14,924 nt of DNA from PVC group bacterium (GTDB lineage Bacteria; Verrucomicrobiota; Kiritimatiellia; SS1-B-03-39; UBA6053). Of this stretch, positions 1 to 6,614 are shown one piece after another. The stretch spans positions 1-14,924 of the forward strand of contig PXDP01000112.1 in NCBI GenBank assembly GCA_003565035.1, written 5' to 3'. A model generated the notes under the pieces. It was not told the DNA's origin. It made no database searches and saw nothing but the letters and a program-made list of their open reading frames with translations. Each line of letters opens with the position of its first letter. The stretch's first letter is position 1. The position numbers and the translations under genes are program-made.

Positions 1-87
1 GCCCCGCCAAAGCCCCCGGTCGGGTCTGCAAGACGCGCCGTAGAGCAAGGGCCCGCACCCCGACTACCGGAGGCAGGCTAGCCGCCC

Positions 88-93
88 ATTATA
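88..93 (-). promoter_or_regulatory. Perfect -10 hexamer pointing off the left edge
   Basis: The minus strand reads TATAAT here, a perfect sigma-70 -10 hexamer in a GC-rich region. No good -35 lies 16-18 bp upstream; the nearest candidate at 17 bp is TGGTGC. A transcript would run left through a GC-rich stretch (about 80 to 1) in which I find no convincing reading frame, so any product may be an RNA or a gene beyond the edge. It lies downstream of the IscA gene and in the same direction. It may also be a chance match. Confidence 0.25.
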
Positions 94-149
94 ACGCGTA
101 AAGACCCACTGCACCAGCAGCGCGTGCCGGCATGAGGAGAGCGCGAGGA

Positions 150-482
150 TCAACCGATGGTGAAGCTTTCGCCGCAACCGCATTCGGCGGTCACATTGGG
201 ATTGCGGAAGCGAAACTCGCGCACCAGGCCGTCGTGGACGAAATCCACTTCCGTGCCCGTCACCATCGGCAGGGCCTTGTCCGAGACGATGACTTTCAGC
301 CCGCGGGCCTCGAACACGTGATCCGAATCCTCGGAGCCCCGGGCAATGCCCACATCGTAGGCCCAGCCCGAACAGCCGGTTCTGCGCACGTCGACACGCA
401 GGCCAATGCCGCCTTCCTTGCGCATGAAGTCCCGCACGCGGTCGGCGGCCGCTTCGGTCAGAGAAATCTGTTCCTGGTTCAT
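150..482 (-). CDS. iscA: IscA-type iron-sulfur cluster assembly/carrier protein
   Basis: 110-residue A-type carrier (HesB/IscA family) that takes a nascent [Fe-S] cluster or iron from a scaffold and passes it to apo-proteins in the cytoplasm. The three family cysteines are present: Cys37 in RRTGCSGWAYD, and Cys101 and Cys103 in the C-terminal ECGCGESF. That tail matches IscA more closely than ErpA, and the length is normal for the family. The ATG at 482 is the only sensible start, although its Shine-Dalgarno is poor. The gene stands alone here: iscR, iscS, iscU, hscA, hscB and fdx are not beside it, and the other neighbour is the divergent asnS. It could therefore act as a general carrier rather than as part of an isc operon. 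SufA is an alternative name. The family call is secure; the choice of paralogue is less so. Confidence 0.9.
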   Translation of the reverse strand: MNQEQISLTEAAADRVRDFMRKEGGIGLRVDVRRTGCSGWAYDVGIARGSEDSDHVFEARGLKVIVSDKALPMVTGTEVDFVHDGLVREFRFRNPNVTAECGCGESFTIG

Positions 483-514
483 CAGATGCCATCCGTTCGA
501 GTTGCTGAATCCAT

Positions 515-520
515 TATTAT
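515..520 (+). promoter_or_regulatory. Possible -10 element for asnS
   Basis: The plus strand reads TATTAT, five of six matches to the -10 consensus, about 45 nt before the asnS ATG. There is no recognisable -35 at 16-18 bp. It overlaps the leftward IscA-gene promoter, so the two genes may share a compact bidirectional promoter region. The call is weak. Confidence 0.25.
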
Positions 521-544
521 CAGGCCTGTCGATCTTTCATTCAA
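516..544 (-). promoter_or_regulatory. Sigma-70-like promoter for the IscA gene
   Basis: Read on the minus strand, TTGAAT (544-539) and GATAAT (521-516) are separated by exactly 17 bp. Each matches the sigma-70 consensus at most positions. Initiation near 509 would give a leader of about 27 nt before the ATG at 482. No IscR-type operator could be identified by eye. This is an inference from sequence only. Confidence 0.5.
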
Positions 545-564
545 TCACGGGAATTTTCATCACC

Positions 565-1965
565 ATGCCCACAGCAAGCGTGCGCGAGGTACTGGGCGGC
601 GAACTGGCGGTCGGAACCGAGGTGCTGGTCCAGGGCTGGGTCCGCACCCGGCGCGACTCCAAGGCCGGTTTTTCATTCATCCACATCAATGACGGCTCCT
701 GCTTTGCCAACCTGCAGCTGGTTGCCGACAAGGATCTGCCGAACTACGAGGCCGGGATTCTGCGCCTGACCAGCGGGGCGTCCGTGTCCTGCCGGGGAAC
801 CGTCGTCGAATCCAAAGGACGCGGCCAGACCGTCGAGATCCAGGCGCTGGATATCGACATTCCCGGGCTGGTCGAGGATCCCGACCACTATCCCATCCAG
901 CCCAAGCAGCACTCGTATGAATTTCTGCGCTCCGTTGCCCACCTGCGGCCGCGCACCAATACGTTCGGCGCGGTCACCCGGATCCGACATGCCGCGGCGC
1001 GCGCGATCCACGAGTTTTTCGATACCAACGGCTACTTCTGGGTCAACACCCCGATCATCACCGCCTCCGATGCCGAAGGCGCGGGCCAGCTGTTCCGGGT
1101 CAGTACGCTCGATCTGATGAACCTGCCCCGCACCGATCAGGGCCAGGTTGATTTCGGCAAAGATTTTTTCAGCCGTGAAACCTTTCTGACCGTTTCCGGC
1201 CAGCTCAACGTCGAGGCCTTCTGCCTGGCCATGAGCAAGGTCTATACCTTCGGGCCGACTTTTCGCGCCGAAAACTCCAACACCGCCCGCCACCTGGCCG
1301 AATTCTGGATGGTGGAGCCCGAGGTGGCCTTTGCCGACCTGGATGACCTGGCGACACTGGCCGAAGACTTCCTGAAATTCGTGTTCCAGCGCGTCCTGGA
1401 GCGCTGCCCCGATGATATGGCGTTTTTCGCCGAGGCCGTGGAACCAACGGCGATCAGCCGCCTGGAAAGCCTGGTCGACAGCCGCTTCGAGCGCATGGAC
1501 TACGGCGAGGCCATCAAGATCCTCCAGGCCTCGGGCAAGAAGTTCGAATTCAGGCCCGACTGGGGCGTCGACCTGCAAACGGAGCATGAGCGCTTCCTGA
1601 CCGAACAGCACTGCAAGGCACCGGTGGTAGTCATGAACTACCCCGATGAGATCAAGGCCTTCTACATGCGCCTGAACGACGACGGCAAGACCGTTGCCGC
1701 CATGGACGTACTCGCACCCGGCATCGGCGAGATCATCGGCGGCAGTCAGCGCGAGGAACGCCTGGGCTTGCTGACTCAGCGCATGAAACACCATGGTCTC
1801 GACGAGCACGACTACAGCTGGTTTTTGGACCTGCGCCGCTATGGCACGGTGCCACACGCAGGCTTTGGTCTCGGGTTTGAGCGTCTGCTCAACTACATTA
1901 CCGGCCTGAGCAACATCCGCGACGTGATCCCCTACCCCAGAACACCCGGCAGCGCCCCGTTCTAG
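565..1965 (+). CDS. asnS: Asparaginyl-tRNA synthetase (AsnRS)
   Basis: Charges tRNA-Asn with asparagine using ATP, in the cytoplasm. It is a class IIb aminoacyl-tRNA synthetase. An N-terminal OB-fold anticodon-binding domain (about residues 1-100, containing VQGWVRTRRDSKAGFSFI) precedes the class II catalytic core. Motif 2 is at about 228-250 (FGPTFRAENS, then HLAEFWMVEPE), and motif 3 is at about 433-441 (GFGLGFERLL). With the start at ATG 565 the protein has 466 residues, the length of E. coli AsnRS. The frame stays open upstream to about 406, but that part overlaps the divergent IscA gene and lies before the conserved start MPTASVREVL. Presence of AsnRS means direct charging of tRNA-Asn. 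It does not exclude a GatCAB route. The following diguanylate cyclase gene starts only 9 bp after the stop and is probably co-transcribed. Confidence 0.97.
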   Translation: MPTASVREVLGGELAVGTEVLVQGWVRTRRDSKAGFSFIHINDGSCFANLQLVADKDLPNYEAGILRLTSGASVSCRGTVVESKGRGQTVEIQALDIDIPGLVEDPDHYPIQPKQHSYEFLRSVAHLRPRTNTFGAVTRIRHAAARAIHEFFDTNGYFWVNTPIITASDAEGAGQLFRVSTLDLMNLPRTDQGQVDFGKDFFSRETFLTVSGQLNVEAFCLAMSKVYTFGPTFRAENSNTARHLAEFWMVEPEVAFADLDDLATLAEDFLKFVFQRVLERCPDDMAFFAEAVEPTAISRLESLVDSRFERMDYGEAIKILQASGKKFEFRPDWGVDLQTEHERFLTEQHCKAPVVVMNYPDEIKAFYMRLNDDGKTVAAMDVLAPGIGEIIGGSQREERLGLLTQRMKHHGLDEHDYSWFLDLRRYGTVPHAGFGLGFERLLNYITGLSNIRDVIPYPRTPGSAPF

Positions 1966-1974
1966 GATCGCTGC

Positions 1975-3243
1975 GTGGTCAGTTCCGAGCCAGCAAACAG
2001 CGATGGCCTGCTCCAGGCCATCCTGGACCAGGCCTTCAACTCCGTGGTCATTACCGACGCCCGTTTCGACCACGGCGGGCCTCTGATTCAGCACTGCAAC
2101 CCGGCCTTCTGCCGAATGACCGGCTACTCGGCCGAAGAACTGATCGGGCGCTCGCCGCGGATTCTTCAGGGACCCGACACCGACCCGGCCGTAATCGACG
2201 AACTGCGCCGTTGCCTGAAGGAGCAGCGCTTTTTTCAGGGCGCAACGATCAACTACCGCAAGGACGGCACGCCCTACAACGTCGAGTGGAATATCTCGCC
2301 GATCCACGACCGCAGCGGTCGGGTGCGCCATTTTGTTTCGCTGCAGCAGGACATTACCGCGCGCGTCATGGCCGAAAGCGAACGTGATCTACTGGCACGA
2401 GCGCTGAACGTAACCCGGGATCCGATCCTGATCACCGATGCCAACGCCCGCATCGTGTTTGCCAACCAGGCCTTTGAACAGTTGACCGGCTACACCGCTG
2501 AGGAAATTCACGGCAAGACCCCGAAATTCCTGCAGTCGGGTCAGCAATCGGAAGATTTCTACGCGTTGCTCAAAGATGCACTCTCACGCGGCCAACCCTT
2601 CCGTGCCACCTTTGCCAACCTGCGCAAGAGCGGCGAGTTGTACTACGCAGACCAGAGCATCGCCCCGATCAGTGATGCAGACGGTCGGGTCCAACACTTC
2701 GTCAGCGTCAGCAAGGACATCACGACCACCGTCGAGCGCCAACAACAGCTATCCGAGCAGGCCAGTCGCGACGCGCTGACCGGCCTGCTGAACCGCCGCG
2801 CCGGTGACCAGGTGTTGGAGGATGCACGAGCGGCGGCCGTCACCCGGCAGCGCCCGTTTTCCATCGTGATGGGCGATATCGATCATTTCAAAAAAGTCAA
2901 CGACCGCTTTGGCCACGCCATCGGCGACCGTGTCCTGGTGGACATGGCAAAACGCCTGATGGCCCAGATTCGCGAAACCGACCATGCAGTGCGCTGGGGA
3001 GGCGAAGAGTTTCTGGTTCTGCTCGGCAACGCGCCTGTGGAGGTGGCGGCAACAACGGCCGAGCGGATTCGCCGGGTAACGGAAAACCAGCCGGATCCGC
3101 AGGCCGGAACCATTACCGTCTCGCTGGGCTGTGGCCAGTGGCGCGACGGCGAATCCATCGATGCTCTGGTCGATCGGGTCGACCAGGCAATGTATCGGGC
3201 CAAGGAAGGGGGCCGCAACCGGGTGGTTGTCGCCGAGGGCTGA
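1975..3243 (+). CDS. PAS(LOV-like)-PAS-GGDEF diguanylate cyclase
   Basis: 422-residue protein predicted to make c-di-GMP from two GTP. The start is GTG, with AGGA at 1964-1967 overlapping the asnS stop at 7-nt spacing. PAS1 (about 12-128) resembles LOV domains: it has GRSPRILQGPDTD at 58-70, NYRKDG at 93-98 and an FVSLQQDIT end. However, residue 61 is Pro where LOV domains carry the flavin-adduct Cys. PAS2 (about 140-250) has GKTPKFLQSG. The GGDEF domain (about 262-418) is intact: DALTGLLNRR at 266-275, the metal-binding DIDHFKKVND at 301-310 and the active site RWGGEEF at 340-346. An RxxD inhibitory site, RETD (333-336), lies five residues before GGEEF, so product inhibition is likely. There is no EAL domain, no transmembrane segment and no signal peptide, so it is probably a cytoplasmic sensor. 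Ligand or cofactor of the PAS domains is unknown. Confidence 0.93.
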   Translation: MVSSEPANSDGLLQAILDQAFNSVVITDARFDHGGPLIQHCNPAFCRMTGYSAEELIGRSPRILQGPDTDPAVIDELRRCLKEQRFFQGATINYRKDGTPYNVEWNISPIHDRSGRVRHFVSLQQDITARVMAESERDLLARALNVTRDPILITDANARIVFANQAFEQLTGYTAEEIHGKTPKFLQSGQQSEDFYALLKDALSRGQPFRATFANLRKSGELYYADQSIAPISDADGRVQHFVSVSKDITTTVERQQQLSEQASRDALTGLLNRRAGDQVLEDARAAAVTRQRPFSIVMGDIDHFKKVNDRFGHAIGDRVLVDMAKRLMAQIRETDHAVRWGGEEFLVLLGNAPVEVAATTAERIRRVTENQPDPQAGTITVSLGCGQWRDGESIDALVDRVDQAMYRAKEGGRNRVVVAEG

Positions 3244-4164
3244 TCAGGGGCTCACCGGGAACACCAGCCCGGCCAGCCAGAACCAGAACGGCACGCTTAC
3301 CGCGGATAGCAGTACCCCCCAGGCCACCATCGCCGGGGCCAGACGCACCGCCAGACCGGCCGAGGTCAGCAACGCTGCAGCCGTGATCATGGGCGGCATC
3401 GCCGACTCCAGCACCGCCACCAGGGCAATGTCGCGCTCAGCCCCGAGCGCCAGCGCCATCAGCAGCGCCAGGCCGGGCAGAACCAGCAGCTTGCCGACCA
3501 GGCCGAGGACCAGCGGCAGGCGATCGCGCCGAACCAGGCGCAGCTGCAGACTCATGCCGATGGCCAGGGTCACCAGCGGCAGAAGCATGTCGGCAAATCG
3601 GACCGTGATCTGCATCAACCAGTCTGGAAACCAGTGGTTGCCCAGCACGAGCGCAAACAGCAGCGCAATGAACGGCGGAAAAGTCACGATCCGCCTGGCC
3701 ATGGACTTCAGACCGGGATTGGCGCCTTCCCCGTACCAGCCGACCACGAACAGGACATGGGTACAGACAATCAGAAACGAGCCGAACTGGTCGTAGACCA
3801 CAGCAAGACGGATGTATTCCGGCCCCAGCAGCGCCTCGATCAGCGGAAAGCCCAAAAACGAGGTATTGCCCAACGGGATCAGCACCAGCAGCGCGGCCGT
3901 GGCCTCGCGCGAGAGTTCCAGAAGGCGGGCCAGCGGCAAAACGACCGCTACCGTCACCGCCAGCAACAGCCAGGGAATCACGATCAGCGGCACCAACGAC
4001 CAGGCCGGCTCCAGGGTCGGCACGTGAATCACGATCAGCGCCGGCAGACACAGGGTGATGACGACCCGATTGAGCACGTCGGGGGTCGCCGAAGGCAGAA
4101 TCCCGGCGCGCGCGAACACCCAGCCGGCCGCGATCAGACTCAGGATAATCAGGTAGGAGGTCAC
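3244..4164 (-). CDS. AEC-family (auxin efflux carrier-like) permease
   Basis: Polytopic inner-membrane protein of the AEC/Mem_trans family, whose bacterial members export or take up small organic acids such as malate or malonate. Substrate here is unknown. Family-like stretches include SYLIILSLIAAGWVFARAG at the N-terminus, LPALIVIHV, and the central LGNTSFLGFPLIEALLGPEY. About ten hydrophobic segments can be seen. I place the start at GTG 4164, giving 306 residues, a normal family length with the first membrane helix directly at the N-terminus. The frame stays open further up (GTG 4203, ATG 4272, ATG 4296), but the extra residues are not membrane-like and the last two starts would overlap the divergent mrpE. 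None of the starts has a good Shine-Dalgarno. The stop codon directly abuts that of the convergent diguanylate cyclase gene. Confidence 0.85.
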   Translation of the reverse strand: MTSYLIILSLIAAGWVFARAGILPSATPDVLNRVVITLCLPALIVIHVPTLEPAWSLVPLIVIPWLLLAVTVAVVLPLARLLELSREATAALLVLIPLGNTSFLGFPLIEALLGPEYIRLAVVYDQFGSFLIVCTHVLFVVGWYGEGANPGLKSMARRIVTFPPFIALLFALVLGNHWFPDWLMQITVRFADMLLPLVTLAIGMSLQLRLVRRDRLPLVLGLVGKLLVLPGLALLMALALGAERDIALVAVLESAMPPMITAAALLTSAGLAVRLAPAMVAWGVLLSAVSVPFWFWLAGLVFPVSP

Positions 4165-4187
4165 GAAGCGGAAATATTTGGAGGTAC

Positions 4188-4196
4188 TGATATCAT
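4188..4196 (+). promoter_or_regulatory. Extended -10 promoter candidate for the Mrp operon
   Basis: TG-A-TATCAT is an extended -10 element (TGn followed by a 5/6 hexamer), which needs little -35 contact. Initiation near 4203 would put the Shine-Dalgarno at 4211 just inside the transcript. The core TGATATCA (4188-4195) is a perfect palindrome, and the minus strand carries TATGAT (4197-4192), a possible -10 for the divergent AEC gene. One compact site may therefore serve both directions. This is a sequence-only inference. Confidence 0.4.
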
Positions 4197-4220
4197 AGGC
4201 CACTCGCGCCAAAGGAGGGC

Positions 4221-4259
4221 ATGGAAGCCGGGCTGCCACAAAGGTGGTTCGGCTGTTGA
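4221..4259 (+). CDS. Possible 12-residue leader peptide before mrpE
   Basis: A short frame (ATG 4221 to TGA 4257-4259, product MEAGLPQRWFGC) is preceded by a near-perfect Shine-Dalgarno AAAGGAGG at 4211-4218, stronger than that of any other gene in the Mrp block. Its stop is one base before GAGGAAAA, the ribosome-binding site of mrpE (ATG 4271), so terminating ribosomes would be delivered to the mrpE start. This spacing suggests translational coupling or a leader peptide. The frame is too short for coding statistics, and the Shine-Dalgarno match could be accidental or could be left from an older mrpE start. I do not recognise the peptide. Confidence 0.35.
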   Translation: MEAGLPQRWFGC

Positions 4260-4270
4260 CGAGGAAAACC

Positions 4271-4780
4271 ATGGCAGCCGACCACTCTGGTTCCACCCAG
4301 CCTCACCAGCGCCTGATCTGGTTTTTCCAGGTGCTGGGCCTGCTGCTGTTGATCTGGATCGCCCTGAACGGGCTGGACGATCTTCTGGTGGGCCTGCTGG
4401 CGGCCGCTGCCGGCGCTGGTCTGGGTGCCTGGCTGGTGCCAGAAGCACCCTACCCCTGGCGACCCCTGCGCTGGCTGCGCTTTGCCGTGTTTTTTTTATG
4501 GGAGTCCCTGAAGGGCGGGCTGGATGTGGCTGTGCGTGCCCTGCCCCCCCGCCTGCTGATCGAGCCGACGTTCATTGACCATCCGGTAGCGTTGCCGGCC
4601 GGCAAGCCGACGACGCTGCTGGTCAGCTTTGTCAGCCTGCTGCCCGGCACCCTGAGCGTGGAGCTGGACGAACAGCGACACTGCCTGGTCGTACACGCCC
4701 TGACGGCTGAGGGGATGGCCTCGGTGGATCGCCTCGAAGAGAAGCTCAAGCGGCTATTTGCCGGAGCGCCAAGCGCATGA
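4271..4780 (+). CDS. mrpE: Mrp/Mnh Na+/H+ antiporter subunit E
   Basis: 169-residue inner-membrane subunit of the multisubunit Mrp-type monovalent cation/proton antiporter. An N-terminal pair of hydrophobic segments (about 14-55) and a third near 72-82 (LRFAVFFLWESLKGG) precede a soluble C-terminal domain with the MnhE signature SLLPGTLSVELD and LVVHAL. The ATG at 4271 has GAGGAAAA upstream; the in-frame GTG at 4244 is less likely. MrpE is not itself channel-forming and is thought to support assembly of the complex. It is the first gene of the block, whereas in the classical Bacillus order (A to G) it is fifth. Its stop overlaps the start of mrpF as ATGA. Confidence 0.93.
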   Translation: MAADHSGSTQPHQRLIWFFQVLGLLLLIWIALNGLDDLLVGLLAAAAGAGLGAWLVPEAPYPWRPLRWLRFAVFFLWESLKGGLDVAVRALPPRLLIEPTFIDHPVALPAGKPTTLLVSFVSLLPGTLSVELDEQRHCLVVHALTAEGMASVDRLEEKLKRLFAGAPSA

Positions 4781-5055
4781 TCGACGTTGCATTGCCCGCC
4801 ATCGTGCTGTTTTTGCTGCTGAACCTGGTGGCCGGCATGATCAGGGTCTATCGCGGCCCGACGCTGGCAGACCGCATGCTGGCGGCGCTGCTATTCAGCA
4901 CCACAACAGTGGCCTCACTGCTGATTTTGGCCGAATGGATGGCCATCCCTGCGCTGCGCAACGTGGCATTGCTGTTCGTGATGCTGGCCAGCATCCTGTC
5001 GCTGGCCTTCACCGGCCTGCCGGACCGCCACGACGACGAGGCAGGCGATTCATGA
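4777..5055 (+). CDS. mrpF: Mrp/Mnh Na+/H+ antiporter subunit F
   Basis: 92-residue small membrane subunit with three hydrophobic segments. The MrpF signature RVYRGPTLADRMLA is at 23-36. It includes the charged membrane residue Asp32, which in characterised Mrp complexes is important for cation/proton exchange. Length is normal for the family. The ATG overlaps the mrpE stop (ATGA), and GGAG lies 10 nt upstream within the end of mrpE, indicating translational coupling. The protein ends in an acidic hydrophilic tail. The identification is firm from the motif and the neighbours. Confidence 0.93.
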   Translation: MIDVALPAIVLFLLLNLVAGMIRVYRGPTLADRMLAALLFSTTTVASLLILAEWMAIPALRNVALLFVMLASILSLAFTGLPDRHDDEAGDS

Positions 5056-5363
5056 CCGCCAGCGAAGGACTGGCACTGTTGCTGCTGCTGGCCGGCAGCG
5101 GCTTTTATTTCGCCGGCACCGTGGGGTTGCTGCGTTTCCCGGACGCGTTCTGCCGACTGCACGCACTGACCAAGGCCGATAACCTTGGCCTGTGCCTGAT
5201 CTGCGCCGGACTGGCCGTGCTCAGCGCAGACTGGCGCATCGCCTCGGTGCTGTTCCTGATCTGGCTGCTTGGCCTGCTCGCCGCCACCGTTTCGGCCCAC
5301 CTGATCGCGCGGCAGGCTCGCCAGGCTGGAGCCGACAACATCGACCCACCGGAGGCCTCCTGA
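5052..5363 (+). CDS. mrpG: Mrp/Mnh Na+/H+ antiporter subunit G
   Basis: 103-residue subunit with three hydrophobic segments and the MnhG signature GLLRFPDAFCRLHALTKADN at 25-44 (family form close to LLRLPD, RLHA and TKADTLG). The correct start is ATG 5052, overlapping the mrpF stop as ATGA; the same frame is open upstream but there runs antiparallel to nothing and duplicates mrpF coding sequence. GAGG at 5038-5041 is a possible ribosome-binding site. The C-terminus is a short hydrophilic tail. It acts with MrpE and MrpF in the non-NuoL-like part of the antiporter complex. Confidence 0.92.
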   Translation: MTASEGLALLLLLAGSGFYFAGTVGLLRFPDAFCRLHALTKADNLGLCLICAGLAVLSADWRIASVLFLIWLLGLLAATVSAHLIARQARQAGADNIDPPEAS

Positions 5364-6304
5364 TGCTCGGGATCGTGCTCGATCTGGTCATCATTGCCAG
5401 CCTGATCGCCCTGGCGATTCAGGTTGTCAGCGGGGCTTCGCTGTTTCGCGGCATCATCCACTTTATCGTCATGGGCCTCACCCTGGCCCTGGCCTGGGCG
5501 CGCCTGGGCGCACCCGACCTGGCCATGGCAGAGGCTGCCATCGGTGCCGGGGTCACCGGCGCGCTGATGATGGTGGCCTATCGCCGCCTGGTTGAAATCA
5601 CACCTGACCACAACCCGAGCCGAACGGGATCGCGCTCGCGTCTGGCTCTGCCTATCGCCGTCGGCGCCGGAGGACTGGTCGGCCTGCTGGGTCTGGGAGC
5701 GACCCTGTCGGACCCCGAACCGGGCCTGGCCGGGCTGGCCGTACTCGAGGCTCTCCAGGACGAAGCGCTGGGCAACCCGATCACCGGCGTGCTGCTGCTC
5801 TATCGCGGTCTCGATACCCTGCTGGAAATTGCCGTCCTGCTGACCGCCTTCCTCGCCGCCGTGGCCGTGACCCGGCGCGAGGATCTGGACTACTCCATCA
5901 CCACGCGCGATCCGCACACGCCGCTGGTCGGCGCGCTCCTGGCCATCATCGTGCCGCTGACCGTGCTGGTCAGCGTTCATCTGCTCAAAGCCGGCAGTCA
6001 TGACCCCGGCGGCGCCTTCCAGGCCGGCGCGGTGCTGGCCGCATGCGGGGTCTTGCTGGTTCTGACCAGTCGGGTCAGCGCCAGCAGCCAGTCGCGCCCG
6101 TTGATCGGCCTCGGCATTGTGGCAGGGCTGATCAGCTTCAGCCTGATTGGCCTGGCGGCGATGCTGCGCGGCGAGCCGCCAATGGCGTTGCCCGGCATGT
6201 GGGCGGTGTACTTTATCGAGACCGCCATGATGCTGTCGATTGCCCTGACCCTGGTGCTGCTGTTTGCCGGCACGGAAAGCCTGCGCCGGAACCAGCATGG
6301 ATAA
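5363..6304 (+). CDS. Fused MrpA C-terminal domain (MbhD/MbhE-like) plus MrpB
   Basis: 313-residue membrane protein joining parts that are separate in classical operons. Residues 1-75 match the MbhD/DUF4040 domain (LARLGAPD-type motif, here ARLGAPDLAMAEAAIGAGVTG). Residues about 95-178 match MbhE (GVLLLYRGLDTLLEIAVLL). In canonical Mrp both form the C-terminus of MrpA. Residues about 185-305 are MnhB/MrpB (SVHLLKAGSHDPGGAFQAG). ATG 5363 follows a strong GGAGG (5351-5355) at 7-nt spacing and overlaps the mrpG stop by one base. MrpA-MrpB fusions are known from group 2 operons, but there the NuoL-like N-terminus is also attached; here it is absent. The protein should sit at the interface between the small subunits and the NuoL/M/N-like subunits. 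Confidence 0.88.
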   Translation: MLGIVLDLVIIASLIALAIQVVSGASLFRGIIHFIVMGLTLALAWARLGAPDLAMAEAAIGAGVTGALMMVAYRRLVEITPDHNPSRTGSRSRLALPIAVGAGGLVGLLGLGATLSDPEPGLAGLAVLEALQDEALGNPITGVLLLYRGLDTLLEIAVLLTAFLAAVAVTRREDLDYSITTRDPHTPLVGALLAIIVPLTVLVSVHLLKAGSHDPGGAFQAGAVLAACGVLLVLTSRVSASSQSRPLIGLGIVAGLISFSLIGLAAMLRGEPPMALPGMWAVYFIETAMMLSIALTLVLLFAGTESLRRNQHG

Positions 6305-6614
6305 TGCCGCCCTCTACGTCCTGGCTGCGGCCGTGCTGTTCGGCGTCGGGGTGTATGGTCTGATCGTGAGCGCCCACCTGATGCGCAAGCTGTTTGCGAT
6401 CAACATCATGGGCAACGCGATCTTTATTCTGATGGTCGCCGTGGCCGGCCCGATTGACGGCGCCCCCGACCCCGTGCCGCAGGCCCTGGTCCTGACCGGC
6501 ATCGTCATCGCCGTTTCCGCAACAGCCTTCGCCCTGGCCCTGATGGTTCGTCTCTACCAGGAAACCGGTCGGGCCACGCTGGCCGACGACAACGGGCCGG
6601 GGAATGACGACTGA
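6297..6614 (+). CDS. mrpC: Mrp/Mnh Na+/H+ antiporter subunit C (NuoK-like)
   Basis: 105-residue NuoK/MrpC-type subunit with three hydrophobic segments. It carries the typical MrpC pattern GVYGLIVSAHLMRKLFAINIMGNA and then PVPQALVLTGIVIAVSATAF, as in family members with DPVPQALVLTAIVI. It is homologous to complex I subunit NuoK (ND4L). It starts at ATG 6297, overlapping the end of the A'-B fusion gene by 8 bp, with CGGAA upstream. The C-terminus is acidic and hydrophilic. It probably packs against the NuoL/M/N-like subunits. Confidence 0.93.
   Translation: MDNAALYVLAAAVLFGVGVYGLIVSAHLMRKLFAINIMGNAIFILMVAVAGPIDGAPDPVPQALVLTGIVIAVSATAFALALMVRLYQETGRATLADDNGPGNDD

Noticed and set aside
673..2331. 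Long open frame of 552 codons on the minus strand, opposite asnS
   Set aside because: It lies antisense to a well-conserved asnS and the start of the cyclase gene. Its translation is low-complexity in the way expected of a GC-rich shadow frame and resembles no family I know.
3634..4578. 314-codon plus-strand frame opposite the AEC gene and into mrpE
   Set aside because: It is a shadow of the AEC gene and overlaps mrpE in another frame. The AEC and MrpE products show clear family motifs; this one shows none.
5351..5360. Perfect palindrome GGAGGCCTCC as an operator
   Set aside because: Its first half is the ribosome-binding site of the A'-B fusion gene, and it lies inside the mrpG coding end. 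A chance palindrome, or a mild hairpin on the ribosome-binding site, is enough explanation.
5105..6298. 397-codon minus-strand frame opposite mrpG and the A'-B fusion
   Set aside because: The product is rich in Gln, His, Gly and Arg, typical of the reverse complement of GC-rich membrane-protein genes. It has no domain and no ribosome-binding site.
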